64,000 nt of DNA from NCBI GenBank assembly GCA_009801085.1, contig VNWV01000009.1:124001-188000 (forward strand). The letters run 5' to 3'. Positions 10,909 through 21,562 of the stretch are shown one piece after another. The DNA comes from Lasiodiplodia sp. COLG20. Taxonomy: Eukaryota > Ascomycota > Dothideomycetes > Botryosphaeriales > Botryosphaeriaceae. The notes below the pieces were generated by a model, which saw nothing but the letters and a program-made list of their open reading frames with translations, ran no database searches and had not been told where the DNA came from. A program made the position numbers and the translations under genes. How positions within the stretch are numbered: position 1 is the stretch's first letter; every line of letters begins with the position of its first letter.

Positions 10909-11875
10909 ATGGCGAAAGGTCAACCCCATTTCATCCCACCCACAAGGCCGAATCTCGGGCTAATTCACCGCAGCTCTTACCCCAGTCTACATGTTCAGCC
11001 ATGGCTCCACCATGATGCTAGGAGAAGAATCCGACCCAGCAGCAGCCTGGAAAGCAGCCGGCGACGAAGCCCTCCGGCGCGGCATCAAGAGAATCGTAAT
11101 AATGGTCAGTCCCTCCACAATTCCTCCACCACAGGCACCTCCCTTACTAAGTTTTTACCATCAGGGCGCCCACTGGGAGAGCCTCGGCGACGGCGTCGAA
11201 GTCAGCATGAACCCGTCCCCGCAACTGCTCCCCGTCGGCGCCGTCCGCGACGACCGCTACCTGCCGTACAAAATCACGCCGGACCTGCCTGGCGGCGAGA
11301 AGGTCCTCTCGCTCCTCCGCGCCGCAGGTATACCTGCCACGCCTGCGCCAAAGTTCGACTGGATCCACGACACCTTTCTCATCCTCATCCGCATGTTTCC
11401 GCACTGCATCCCGCCGCCCACCGTCATCGTGTCGGCGAATGCGCGGTGCGATCCGCATTTCCACACGCGCGTCGGCGCGGCACTGCGGCCGCTGCGGGGG
11501 GATGACACGTTGTTGATTGGGAGTGGTGGGACGGTGCATAATCTGTACCGCAATCATTGGTTGGATATGTTTCGGTTCTACGATAATTTTGCGCAGCCCG
11601 TGCCGCCGGCGCCGTGGGCGCTGGAGTTCCGGCAGGCGTTGGAGGATGCGGTGCTGAAACATAGGGGCCCAGAGCTGAGGAGGGCGATGACGAGGCTGAT
11701 GAAGCACCCGAGGTATAGGGATGCGCATGGGACGGATGATCATTTTATGGCGAATTTGTTTGTGGCGGGCGCGGCGGGGGCGCCGGAGGATGTGGGGCCG
11801 AATACAAGGCTGGCGGAGTGTTGGGAGCTGGTGAATATGTGTAATACTCAGTTTCAGCTTGGGGCGTGGGAATAG
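10909..11875 (+). CDS. LigB/DODA-type extradiol ring-cleavage dioxygenase
   Basis: Exons 10909-10918, 10986-11104, 11165-11875; 840 nt, 279 aa, the normal size for 4,5-DOPA-dioxygenase-like LigB proteins (PF02900). The first exon codes only three residues plus one base, which is needed to join MAKVYM to FSHGS. Likely metal and catalytic histidines are H9 (FSHGST), H46 (GAHWE), H111 (WIHDT), H168 (GGTVH) and H236 (DDHFM). Enzymes of this family open catecholic rings next to the hydroxyls using non-haem Fe(II) and O2. It is divergent from the ALDH homologue and close to an FAD monooxygenase and a hydrolase, which fits aromatic breakdown or betalamic-acid-like pigment chemistry. The substrate is not decided by sequence. 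The 3' half is noticeably GC-rich. Confidence 0.9.
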
Positions 11876-12597
11876 AAGGCAATGACGCTTTGTTCTCTGA
11901 GGTCTATGAAAGCTCTTACAGTCTACCTGGTCGATGCACTGGTTACTCATATCGGCGGTGTTATTGATAACGATATAAACTAAAATTCCCCCATCACAAA
12001 GCGAGAGAAATGTTGTCTAGAGATTCTCCACATGCATGATATCCTCCAGTTCATTTTGACATGTCGGCCCGCCGCAATCGATCCTAAGTACGAAGTTTCC
12101 ATCAACCGCTATTTGCTCGGCAGTGCCCCATAAAGGGGTTAGATTACGATTAAGACCCGTGTGAATTCTCTTACAGAAAGGTAATTGCGTATATCTTTTT
12201 GATTATGATAGCACTCTCTTAAGATTTGGGGACGTTGCAAATCAAAAGGTCTGATAATTTGGACGATTAGGATTAGAAGAACGGGAATGAGACGGAAACT
12301 ATGTATTTCCAAGCGCTGGCATTTTTTATTTGTATGCACCAGGCTCGTGTATTGTCTTGCATGAGCAGACAAGGAATGTGCAGGCAAAGAAGTGTGAGGC
12401 TCGACCAATGCGTGAAAGCCACGCGTTCAAACCCCGCTTGCTGAGGAACAACAATGGCTACCGTAAGCCCCATGTACTTATAGATCACTGATAGTATCTC
12501 CATCTACCCCCCTTCCAACATACTACGCAACTCTAAAATTTCCAACTTCTTCATTTTCGTCTACTTGCAGTTATCCCCGTAATCCGACACCGTTCAC
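11876..12597. other. Intergenic region
   Basis: No coding signal found on either strand. A short GTTCAAACC box near 12424 resembles a tRNA B box but lacks a pairing T-stem. The last 100 bp should hold the promoter of HET gene 2. Confidence 0.5.
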
Positions 12598-14983
12598 ATG
12601 ATGGATTATCGTACCCAAGCCTACAATGACCTAGCCTCGGTGAAACATCGCCCCAGGCTGGAATGGCATTATTTTCAGGACATGAAACAAAACTGTGTGG
12701 CTATGGACCCGACGAAAATTGAACCTGTATCAGTCTTGAATGGCAAAATCTGTCAGTGGTGTTGTGAACTTTTGGAGGAGAGTCCGTTCGATCACAGCGA
12801 CTGGTTTTCTGGTTTCTGGGACAGACAAATATGTCTGAATGACTGGACAGGAATCGAGAGCTCTTCGAGGATGTGCCAGGTATGCTCTATAATCTGGGAT
12901 ATGATCGAAAACCCAAGCAATAACACTGCGGCGCACTACCGAGCGGAATGGGTCTGCCTTGTGTTTTGTTTAAAGCCAAAACATACTTCTACCGTTCAAG
13001 TTCCGAGCCGTATGACGACTATCCGGATTTCCGCACGCATTCATCAGCCGGACGCTTCTACATGCGACTCAGAAATTGGGTCATTGCGTATGATCCCTAC
13101 AAAGCAGCAGGCTGGTAGGTCTTTCTAATCTCCTTCGTTCTGTGACTGTATTTGCTAATGCTAATGGTATATAAGCGATCAATCTTGCCGAGTTCCGTCA
13201 GCCTAGTCATGATCCTGTTCACGTCCCTATCAGTGATCTCATTTGGGATTCCATCTCCAATCGGACTTTGGAGCTTATGAAGAGCTGGATAGCCTGTTGC
13301 TTCATTACCCATCGAGAATGTAGTGCATTCACTACATCAATCCGCCCATCCCGACTCCTAGATCTTGAAGTGTCTCACGGGCACCGGTTTATCAAGCTGG
13401 TGCAAGGGGACAGTATCCCACAAAACGCAAAGTATATGACACTAAGCCATTGCTGGGGGACTCCCACCTCTCGGAATTATAACCTGAAGAGCAACAACTT
13501 GAAACAGTATACCGACGCAATATCCATCGAAGTCCTACCGAAAACCTTCGTTGATGCTATTGTGGTCACAAGAGTCCTCGGTATCCGATATTTATGGATC
13601 GACTCTCTCTGCTTTATTCAGGATTCCCAAGAGGACTGGGCTAAAGAGTCCGCCCTCATGCCTTCGGTCTACGGCAATTCCTTTTGCAACATTGCCGCGT
13701 CCGGAGCGTCTAGTTCAGCAGAGGGGTGTTTCCTGCCCAGAAGGCGGATGGAACAGAGTCGTGCTGTTAGAATACTTACTCGGAATACACTCGTTCCTGA
13801 CCAGATTTGTGTCAACAATGGGATGGTCTGGATAGAGTTCTTGCAATGTCCATTGTCTCAGAGAGCTTGGATTTTCCAGGAGCGCATGCTTGCGCCAAGG
13901 ACGATTCACTTCGGTCTCTCGCAAGTATTTTGGGAGTGTAACAGTTTCCTAGCCTGTGAACGTTTCCCCTGTGGTAATTTGGCAATTTCCGCTCTTCGAA
14001 TGCCAGGGTACAAGACGCTGAACAAGCTGCAAGCCGAAGGGTCCCAGACTTTAATTTCACGCTACGATGATGGAAATTCCATTTCTGAAGCTTGGGATAA
14101 TTTCGTTAAGGCTTATTCTTCATCAAAGATTACATACGATGCTGACCGACTGGTAGCCATGGCTGGTATTATTAGCAGGTTTGAGCTTAGTCTGGGTACG
14201 CCTTTGGCCGGACTTAGGAAGGAGAATTTGGCCGTTCAGTTACTGTGGCGCAAGGAAGAGTGTCGGGGGGATGCACCATCTTTTGGTAAACGTTCGGACC
14301 ACGATTTTGCACCCTCCTGGAGTTGGGCTTCCTTACTTGACACACCGATATCCTCGAGGACCAAAGCAAGCTACGAGCTAGGGGGCGAGAACAACGTCGT
14401 GTTGGATATATTGGAAGCGCATGTCTCTGACTTCTCACAACGCGAGGGATACATTGCAATGGAAGGATTCATCAAGGCACGATGGTATATGGTCCCGATT
14501 TCTGTCGTTTCCGAAGGCCCACGTAATACTGGAACACTTATCCTTCACCCAGAGTCAACCGATGAAGTTTATATCTCAGTTGGCACCAGACTGTATCTTG
14601 ATACGAACGAAACGAAAGCTGGAGACAGAATATTCGCTGTCCCAGTGTTGCTTGGGAGATATAATGAATTGGAAGGACTTTTGCTGCGTCAAGATGGCTC
14701 TATATCAAATGCAAGCTTTTCTCGATGTGGCGTTTTCTCGGTGCAAGATCTTCGGATTTACGATGACGCAAAGGTCTTCTGGAGGAGCTTGTTGGAATAC
14801 GGACGAAGCCAGGAGTCAGCCAGACGTTACAACCACATCATACGGCTTTCTGAATGCGAGGTGGACCAATATGAAAAAGAGGTTGAGGTCATATTGCATT
14901 CAGAAGATGACTGGGCCGAGTCTTCCAAGCCTATTCTGTCACGCTTTAATGGCGTCAAGCAATTTGAAATTGTCATTAAGTAG
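12598..14983 (+). CDS. HET-domain protein 2
   Basis: Two exons, 12598-13114 and 13176-14983, with a 61-nt GT-AG intron carrying a clear GCTAATG branch; 2325 nt, 774 aa. The N-terminal part (about 50-110) has paired cysteines (ICQWCCELL and CQVCSIIWD), as often seen before the HET domain in this subtype. The HET domain spans roughly residues 245-395, with YMTLSHCWGTP, LGIRYLWIDSLCFIQDS, the DWAKESALMPSVYGNS helix and IAASGASSSAEGCF. FAPSWSWASL follows in the C-terminal half. This is the LSHCWG subtype, different from HET genes 1 and 3. ATG codons at 12598 and 12601 are both possible starts. Its role in non-self cell death is inferred from the family. Confidence 0.9.
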
Positions 14984-15449
14984 CACGTAAATCTCTTTCG
15001 CCAGTACGTATCTCAATCAATTAAACGCTATTGTAATCGTCAAAATTGTAACTGTATAGCAATACCGCTTGAGAGCAAAGTTACTCTATTTATTTTGTAG
15101 CTCGTTCTACTTTGGCTGTATGGCGTTTGTTGCAATTGTTAGTCGTTATTCAGCCTCTAAACTTATTTACGATTTCCAAGAACCTCTCCTTGTGTAGGGA
15201 GTAATATTCGATAACGAGTCGTTACCGTTCTGACAGCTTTTGTATGATACCAACTGACCGAATAGTTGCTCTGCTTATAGGAGATTTCTACGTACTCCCG
15301 CTAAACATATACTTAATTAGTCACAGTGCTCCCTCCTCAGAAGCCGTCGCCATTACCATCTCGTGAATCTCTTCAAAAGCCAGAATATAATAAATTCTAC
15401 AAACCGACCAACCCTATCGCACTGCATCTCCAACAACCCCTCCCCAACC
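14984..15449. other. Intergenic region between convergent genes
   Basis: This is the shared 3' region of HET gene 2 (+) and the small membrane protein gene (-). It is AT-rich with no coding signal, so both transcript ends are expected here. Confidence 0.5.
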
Positions 15450-15938
15450 CTAGAACGTCCCACCAACAGGATGCATCTCCCACCCCGTCGCCCTCCCAAG
15501 CGTGTTCCGCCAGACACTCGACCAGCCCTACACCCCATGTCAGCACGCCGCCACCACCACACAGACCATCGCCTACTCTCACTAACTACTCACCGCAATC
15601 ATCGCACACCCAGCAACCATAAAGGTCCCCACGACCGTAAACACGCCATTCTGCCGTCTCTCCTCCCTATCAAGACCCCTGTTAACCGGGCGGTACGCCG
15701 GTACGCGGCGAAACGTGCCTGATGGCCAGCCGTCAGGGTTCGTGGCCGCGTACGGAAGTGGGTGCGGCGCGAGGGTCGGGTTGAAGGCGGCGGGTTGCGG
15801 CTCCCGCGAGGTGCCGGTTGAGGACGGAGGATGAGGAGCGGTTGTGGGAGCGACTGGGACGGTTTGGTGGACTTCGTAGTCGGCGAGGGCGGCGTTGAGG
15901 CGTGGGCGGGTGGTTGTGGTTGTGGTTGTGGTGGCCAT
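15450..15938 (-). CDS. Small single-pass membrane protein, unknown function
   Basis: Minus-strand exons 15938-15594 and 15527-15450 with a 66-nt GTGAGT...TAG intron; 423 nt, 140 aa. Residues 2-10 are a threonine-rich start. The middle is Pro-rich, followed by LNRG-like basic sequence with REERRQN. One hydrophobic segment (about 100-117, VFTVVGTFMVAGCAMIAGW) then leads to a short tail ending in VGGTF. The unspliced frame stops almost at once after the donor, while splicing gives a sensible amphipathic tail; I prefer the spliced form. I do not recognise the family, though the layout resembles small conserved fungal membrane proteins. It is divergent from the CocE-type hydrolase and shares a promoter carrying the repeated motif. 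Confidence 0.6.
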
Positions 15939-16262
15939 GGTTTATTTTCCGGTTGATGGGGAGGGGGAGGTGGGTTGCGCGATTGGCGGGGCTCGGGCTT
16001 TCAGCGTAAGTAGGTAGGTTCGTCTCTCTCAGGGTGCTGGATCCGGGGTATCCGCGTCTGGAACTGCGGGGGGCTTTGAAATAGGGTCGGAGATAAGAGG
16101 GGAGGGGGATGTGGTTGTGGAACCGAGCTGTCGTTGTGGAGCCGAGACGGACGCAATTGCGTAGCGCGCGGTGACGTATATCCCGAATCTCGACGCATGA
16201 TATGTGCCAGCGCAAGACACCGGCATTCAATTCCGAGTATCGAAAGACAGCAATCGTCGAAT
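15939..16262. promoter_or_regulatory. Divergent promoter, small membrane protein / CocE-type hydrolase
   Basis: A 324-bp spacer between divergent starts. It carries one perfect (16135-16145) and one near-perfect (16116-16126, one mismatch) copy of TGTGGAGCCGA, 117-147 bp upstream of the hydrolase ATG. Confidence 0.6.
16116..16145 (+). promoter_or_regulatory. Shared motif, imperfect plus perfect copy
   Basis: TGTGGAACCGA at 16116-16126 and TGTGGAGCCGA at 16135-16145, same strand, 19 bp start to start. The pair echoes the tandem pair at 5715-5738. The role is inferred from recurrence. Confidence 0.5.
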
Positions 16263-18190
16263 ATGGCCAGTCAAGCGGAAAACAAGTTCATGCACGCGGA
16301 CAGCGAGTCCTTTCCCTACACGTTCTTGCGCGACGTGGACATCCCTCTGCACACCTACGAAAAGGGCCTCATCCGCGCCAATGTCTTTCTGCCGAAGGGT
16401 TCCGGGCCGTTCCCCGTCATCGCCACCTACGGTCCCTGTACGTATGATCTATAACGAGTACAGACTAAATCAGCTGACCGCCTCGCCAAAGACGGCAAAG
16501 ATGTTCCCTATGAGCGCTTCTTCAAGAAGAGCTGGGACGAGCTCAATCCCGAGATGAAGTCGCCTCACGGCGCTTGGGAGACACCGGATCCGGGCTTCTG
16601 GACGAAGAACGGTTATGCCGTCGTTCGTGCAGACGAGCGCGGCGCCGGCCAGAGTCCGGGCAAACTGGACACCATGTCTCGGGGCACCAGCGAGGCCTTC
16701 TTCGATGTCGTCGAGTGGTGTGCTGAGCAGCCCTGGTCCAGTGGCAAGGTTGGTCTGCTGGGTATCAGCTACTATGCTGGGACTCAGTGGAGGGTTGCTG
16801 CCCGTCAGCCGAAGGGCCTGGCTGCTATCATTCCCTGGGAGGGTATGAGCGACTACTACAGAGATCGGGTTCGCCATGGTGGTATCTTGTCTGATAAGTT
16901 CATCTGTAAGTGGAGGCACCTTCCAATAAGAGGCTGGCCGCTGACTACGCTGGGCAAGCCTTCTGGTGGAACAACGGAGTCATCAAGAACCAGTACGGCC
17001 GTCCCGGAAGAGCTGCGATGGGCTGGGGCTACGACACCTTGGAAGGTGATTTGCCCGAAGACGTGTTGGCCCGCAACAGGCAAGATCAAACCATCGACAC
17101 GGCAAATCACAAGTTCAGGGATGAAGAGTACTACGCCGAGAAAGAATTCAAGCTCGAGGACATCAAAGTCCCGGTCCTGAGCGTAGCTAACTGGGTAAGC
17201 ATGCCGAAAGCCTCTTCTGTCCGCGCATTACAGCTTACCGCCCGCCTCCAGGGAGGAATCCTTCTCCACCTCCGCGGCAACGTCGTCGGATGGCTCGGCG
17301 CAGGCTCCCAGCACAAGTTCCTCCGCTTCATCGTCGGACGCCACGACCTGCCCTTCTACTACGCCCACAACGCCCAGCTCCAGAAGTCGTTCCTGGACGC
17401 CTTCCTGAAAGGCGACGACCACGCCGGCTGGACCTCCGGAAAGCAGCCCAAAGTCCAGCTCTGCCTCCGCAAGGGCGACACCGGCTTCAACGACGCCGCC
17501 AGAGAACGCGGCCTCCCCGAGCGCGCCGAGCCCGACTGGCCGCTCCCCGACACCCGCTACGAGTGGTTCTACCTCACATCCGAGAAGACCCTCCAAAAAC
17601 AGCCCTCGGCTTCAGCGGGCGCCATCAGCTACGACGCGCTGGAGGGACAGCCCATCCAGTTCCAGTTCGTCGCTCCTGAGACGACCGAGATCACCGGCCA
17701 CCCCACGGCGCGCCTGCGCATCGCCTGCTCGCGGCTGCCGGGCGCGACCAAGGCACCCTCCGACATCGACGTTTTCGTCACCCTGCGCCACCTGAACACA
17801 GACGGAGCAGAGATCTTCTACACCGGCACGATGGGCGATCCGGTGCCTGTCGTCAAGGGCTGGCTGCGCGCTTCGCTGCGCAAGACGGATCCGTCGCATC
17901 CAAGTCATCGAGAGTGGCTGCCGCACCGGAACTATTACGCAAAGGATGTGCAGCCTGTGGAGGAAGGGGTGGAATATGATCTCGATGTCGAGATCTGGCC
18001 GACGAACGTCGTGCTGGAGAAGGGGGAAACGTTGGTGTTTGAGGTTGCTGGACATGACACTCAGGGCTGTGGCACGTTTCAGCATAGCCACCCTGTGGAT
18101 AGGAGTGAAGAGGTCTTTGCTGGTCTCAATACCATTTCGGTTGGTGGGGAGACAAGCTGGCTCACCCTTCCTATCATTCCCCCGAGGTAA
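16263..18190 (+). CDS. CocE/NonD (X-Pro dipeptidyl-peptidase S15) family hydrolase
   Basis: Exons 16263-16437, 16492-16905, 16959-17194, 17252-18190; 1764 nt, 587 aa; introns 54, 53 and 57 nt. The N-terminal alpha/beta hydrolase carries the nucleophile elbow GISYYAG with S151 and VRADERGAGQSPG just before it. GRHDLPFYY, after the third intron, is the likely catalytic-His region. The last third is a PepX_C-type beta domain (about 390-585). Removing the first intron restores TYGPYGKDVPYE, and removing the third restores ANWGGILLH, both typical of fungal members. Relatives hydrolyse esters or amides; the natural substrate of the fungal clade is largely unknown. With the nearby monooxygenase and extradiol dioxygenase it could act on an ester or ring-cleavage product. 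No signal peptide is seen, so it is probably cytosolic. Confidence 0.9.
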
Positions 18191-19074
18191 ATTGCAACAC
18201 CTGAAGCGATGGATAGACAGACGCATATTCTATGGGTATTTTTGAGTTGCGCACATAGGCAGATCAACTTCTGTGCCTTTTGGCAAAATCCACGTCTACA
18301 TCCATTTGTATGAGTTGAAGTCCCGACATATCGTTTTAGAAAGCATTTTGCTCTGGTATCCACTGTCAAAGGAAGTCTGAATTAATGAGTCAACCCTATG
18401 AAAATTTGACAAGGGAGGTCGGAAAGGGCTACGTCCCTCAGAGTGGAAGTTTATAGTATTTCTATACTACCAAACCAACAAGGAGAGTGGACGCAACAAA
18501 CTTGTTTCAATATGGCTTTTGTAGCCGACCTCATCGATATCATGAAAAGAGCCCATCTTGTCAAGTCTGCTGTAGCCAGATCATCTATTTCTTGAGGCCC
18601 TCACAAAGCATCTCTCTACAGACCTACGCATTGAATTTTCACTTGGTAGATGTATAGCTAGCGCATGATATGATAGGTGGATATGATAAATTGTCTTGTG
18701 CTATAACATGTTTAAGATAAATACGTCACTGCTGACGATGGCAAAGAACGGAAGGTCTGGCCTCCCGTTCTGGAACAATGTCATACGAAAAGGATGTCCG
18801 TTCAATCCCGGCCTTAAAGATGCCGATGATGTAGAATACCAAAGAATTGCATAGCTTTCATTTCTGTTGTGGAGGTATAGAGCATTGTCCTCATCTTGGA
18901 TAAGGCCCCCCGGTTGTAGTGGAGCGTATCGGCTCCACAGCCCTGTTCAGGCCTTGCGGCTCCGTGCGGCTCCAGTTCCTTATAGCATTAACGACTAAGT
19001 CACAAGGGGTATAAGTCTCATATGGCTTGGCCCTGCAAAGTTTGTTGCAAACTAAGTTTTACCCAACTGCAAAC
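18191..19074. other. Intergenic region upstream of the FAD monooxygenase
   Basis: No gene seen. It is AT-rich in the middle, and the 3' part holds the motif cluster near 18929 and presumably the promoter of the next gene. Confidence 0.5.
18929..18974 (+). promoter_or_regulatory. Shared motif TCGGCTCCACA with two GCGGCTCC half-sites
   Basis: A perfect TCGGCTCCACA at 18929-18939 is followed by GCGGCTCC twice within 35 bp. It lies 136 bp upstream of the FAD monooxygenase ATG, much the same distance as at the other genes. Its operator role is inferred. Confidence 0.5.
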
Positions 19075-20632
19075 ATGCCAATCAAGATCATCATCGTTGG
19101 CGGCGGCATAGCTGGCCTCACGGCCGCAGCAGCTCTTCGAAGGAACGGTCATGAGATCAAGGTACCAACATTTCAAGAATAGTTGGCACAGGAAAACTGA
19201 TTGCTGGTGGTACTGCAGATTTTTGAGCAATCATCGTTCTCGAACGAGGTCGGCGCGGCGGCCAACCTGCCACCCAACGTCATGCCCGTGCTACGCCAGA
19301 TCGACGCAGACGAGAACATCATGAATCCTGTCCAGGCATACGCCCTTCGAGTCGTGCCCAAGGACGGAAAGCAGCCAATGATAGCTATGGTTAGTCCAGT
19401 CAGTGGGATGCTCGCGCCAAGTGCTGACGGCTCTTACAGGACCCCGGCATGTTCGAAGCGGAGACAGGGATTAAGGCTCCCTGGCTGCTCTCGCACCGGG
19501 CCGACATCCACGCATGTCTCCGCGACGCAGCAACACGACCGATCCCCGGTACCAGCACGCCCGAGTTCCACTTATCGTCTCGGGTCGTCGCCGTAGACGC
19601 GCAAACAGGCACGGTCACCTTCCAGGACGGCACCACGGAGAGCGCGGATCTGATCGTCGGAGCCGACGGCCTCCATGTAAGCCGGCACCCGCACCGCACT
19701 CTGCAATGCTTCAATTACTCACCGTGTACAGTCTGTGTCGATCAAGGAAGTTATCGGCGAACCACCCGTCATCAACACCGGGCAAAACTGCTTCCGCTTC
19801 CTCGTGCCGACCGAGAAGGTCCTCAACAACCCCCGAACCCGGTCCTTCATCACACGCACCGGCGTCAACACTCTCGACGCCATCTTCGACAACGAGGCCA
19901 AGCTCAAATGCATGATCTACCCATGCCGTCAGGGATCGCTGCTAAATCTACTCGTCATCCACCCATCCGAGCACACCAACGCAGACCTGCAAGGCGGCTG
20001 GCACAGCCCAGGTCAGCGCCACTCCTCCTCTCCAACCTCGCCACCGCCCCAACCACTGACCATCTCCAGGTTCAATAGAAACCCTCAAGACGATGATGAG
20101 CGGCTACTACCCGCAGCTACAAGAAGTCGTCGCCATGGCCGAGGACCTGAAGCTATGGAGCTTCTCGACCCGCGACCCGCCGCCGACGTACCACAAGGAC
20201 CGCCTCGTCCTGATCGGCGACGCCGCGCACCACATGCTGTCCCGTAAGTCCCGAGCCACTCTCCTCCTCCACCCTTGCTCCTCCCTCCCCCTCCCTTCTG
20301 ACTCGTTGTTCTCCCTAGACTACGGCCAAGGCGCCGTGCAAGGCATGGAGGACGCGGGCGCGCTCGGCGTGCTGCTTGACGCGACGACGACCCCGGCGAG
20401 TCTGCCTGCGCGGCTCAAGGCGTGGAATGCGATGCGGTATCCGCGCGGGACGGCGATCGCGATTTTTGGCCGGACTGATCTGAGTCAGATCGATACGGTG
20501 CTGCCGCTTGCGAAGAAGTTCGTGCCTGGCGTTGAGAAGCCCGCCGATATGACGAAGTGGTTGTGGGCGTATGATGTTGTGGAGGATGCGAAGGAGAAGC
20601 TTGAGGCGCTGAAGAGGGAGGGGGAGGTGTAG
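19075..20632 (+). CDS. FAD-dependent monooxygenase, salicylate-hydroxylase-like
   Basis: Six exons: 19075-19161, 19219-19389, 19440-19676, 19732-20011, 20070-20243, 20319-20632; 1263 nt, 420 aa, the usual length for group A flavoprotein hydroxylases. The Rossmann GxGxxG is G9-G11-G14 in VGGGIAGL, the DG motif is GADGL near 160-164, and the GD motif is G308-D309 in IGDAAHHMLS, followed by YGQGAVQGMEDA. Each intron is 50-75 nt with a CTGAC- or CTAAC-like branch, and all junctions restore family motifs. These enzymes hydroxylate aromatic rings, often with decarboxylation, using NAD(P)H and O2. The product would be a catechol-type compound, which suits the extradiol dioxygenase 7 kb away. Its promoter has the motif shared with that gene. 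Confidence 0.92.
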
Positions 20633-21562
20633 ATCGTAGGGGCGCCGAGTGATCTGTAGGATGGTACATAATGAGAGCTGATTTAATATTTTCAAAATCG
20701 ATTGGTGGGATTATAACTGCGGTCTCTTCTCGCTGATTGGTGATTCGTAGATGCTCAAGGTAATGTTGACGTTTCGGCTTTGGATGACAGCCTGCCAGCT
20801 GACCCTCTCTCAGACTGGGCTAGAACACCGGTAGGCGAATCGGATAACAAGGCACATGTCAGCCGAGAAGGTTTCAAACTTTTGCCGATTCTTAAACTAG
20901 CGTGAAAATATTTCCTTTTGTGTCTCTCGATGCGTTTTCATCAGGTCTGAGACAAGACAGGTTGCCGGAACAGGAGCTCGGCTGTCTTACCTGGTAGCGC
21001 CACACAGTGAAAGATAAGCATCTGCCTTTGATCGACATTGGCATTATTCGCCGCTTGATAGAGCAGAAAGCATTTTGCATTTGAGTAAAAGTTTATACGA
21101 TCAGTTGTGGTCAGAAAAGAAAAACGGATACTCAAATGGAGCTCGACGTCATTGTCGTACTCCAGTGGGCGTCATCAATGTCTAACTCTCGTGCACTTGT
21201 AGCTTACACACTCCCTTGCATTTGCCACTCGGCTTCAGTGGCTGCTCCATTGACCGCTCATGACGTTGATATAAGCCGATCATATTAAGGGGTGCTACCT
21301 CTCAGCTTTTGTCTGTTTCAGCAAATATTCACGCATCACACAAAAGTATGCAGCGAATTACTGCTGCTCGACAGCAATCGGAATACATAATTCCAGATCT
21401 GTTGGAGAGAAACACCTTCGCAAGGCAAGACAATCTCCCTAAGCAGCGCTGTTCAGTTACTCATGCATAGTTAATAGCTCGTTACCCGCCCCTCGGCCAC
21501 CAGGAAGTAATGCAGATAGATGGCGCAACTTCATTACTTTCCTCAGAAGGGTCCCAGAGATT
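20633..21562. other. Intergenic region and possible 5' exon of the DUF6536 gene
   Basis: No complete gene found. From about 21441 the plus-strand frame of the next gene is open without an ATG, and a separate ATG at 21348 opens a 40-codon frame. A 5' exon is therefore possible, but no convincing splice pair links them. Confidence 0.4.

Noticed and set aside
11147..11950. 267-codon minus-strand frame opposite the dioxygenase
   Set aside because: Arg/Pro/His-rich mirror of a GC-rich coding region; the plus strand has the real family motifs.
12400..12450. tRNA-like B box (GTTCAAACC)
   Set aside because: The flanking bases cannot form the T-stem or acceptor stem, and no A box fits.
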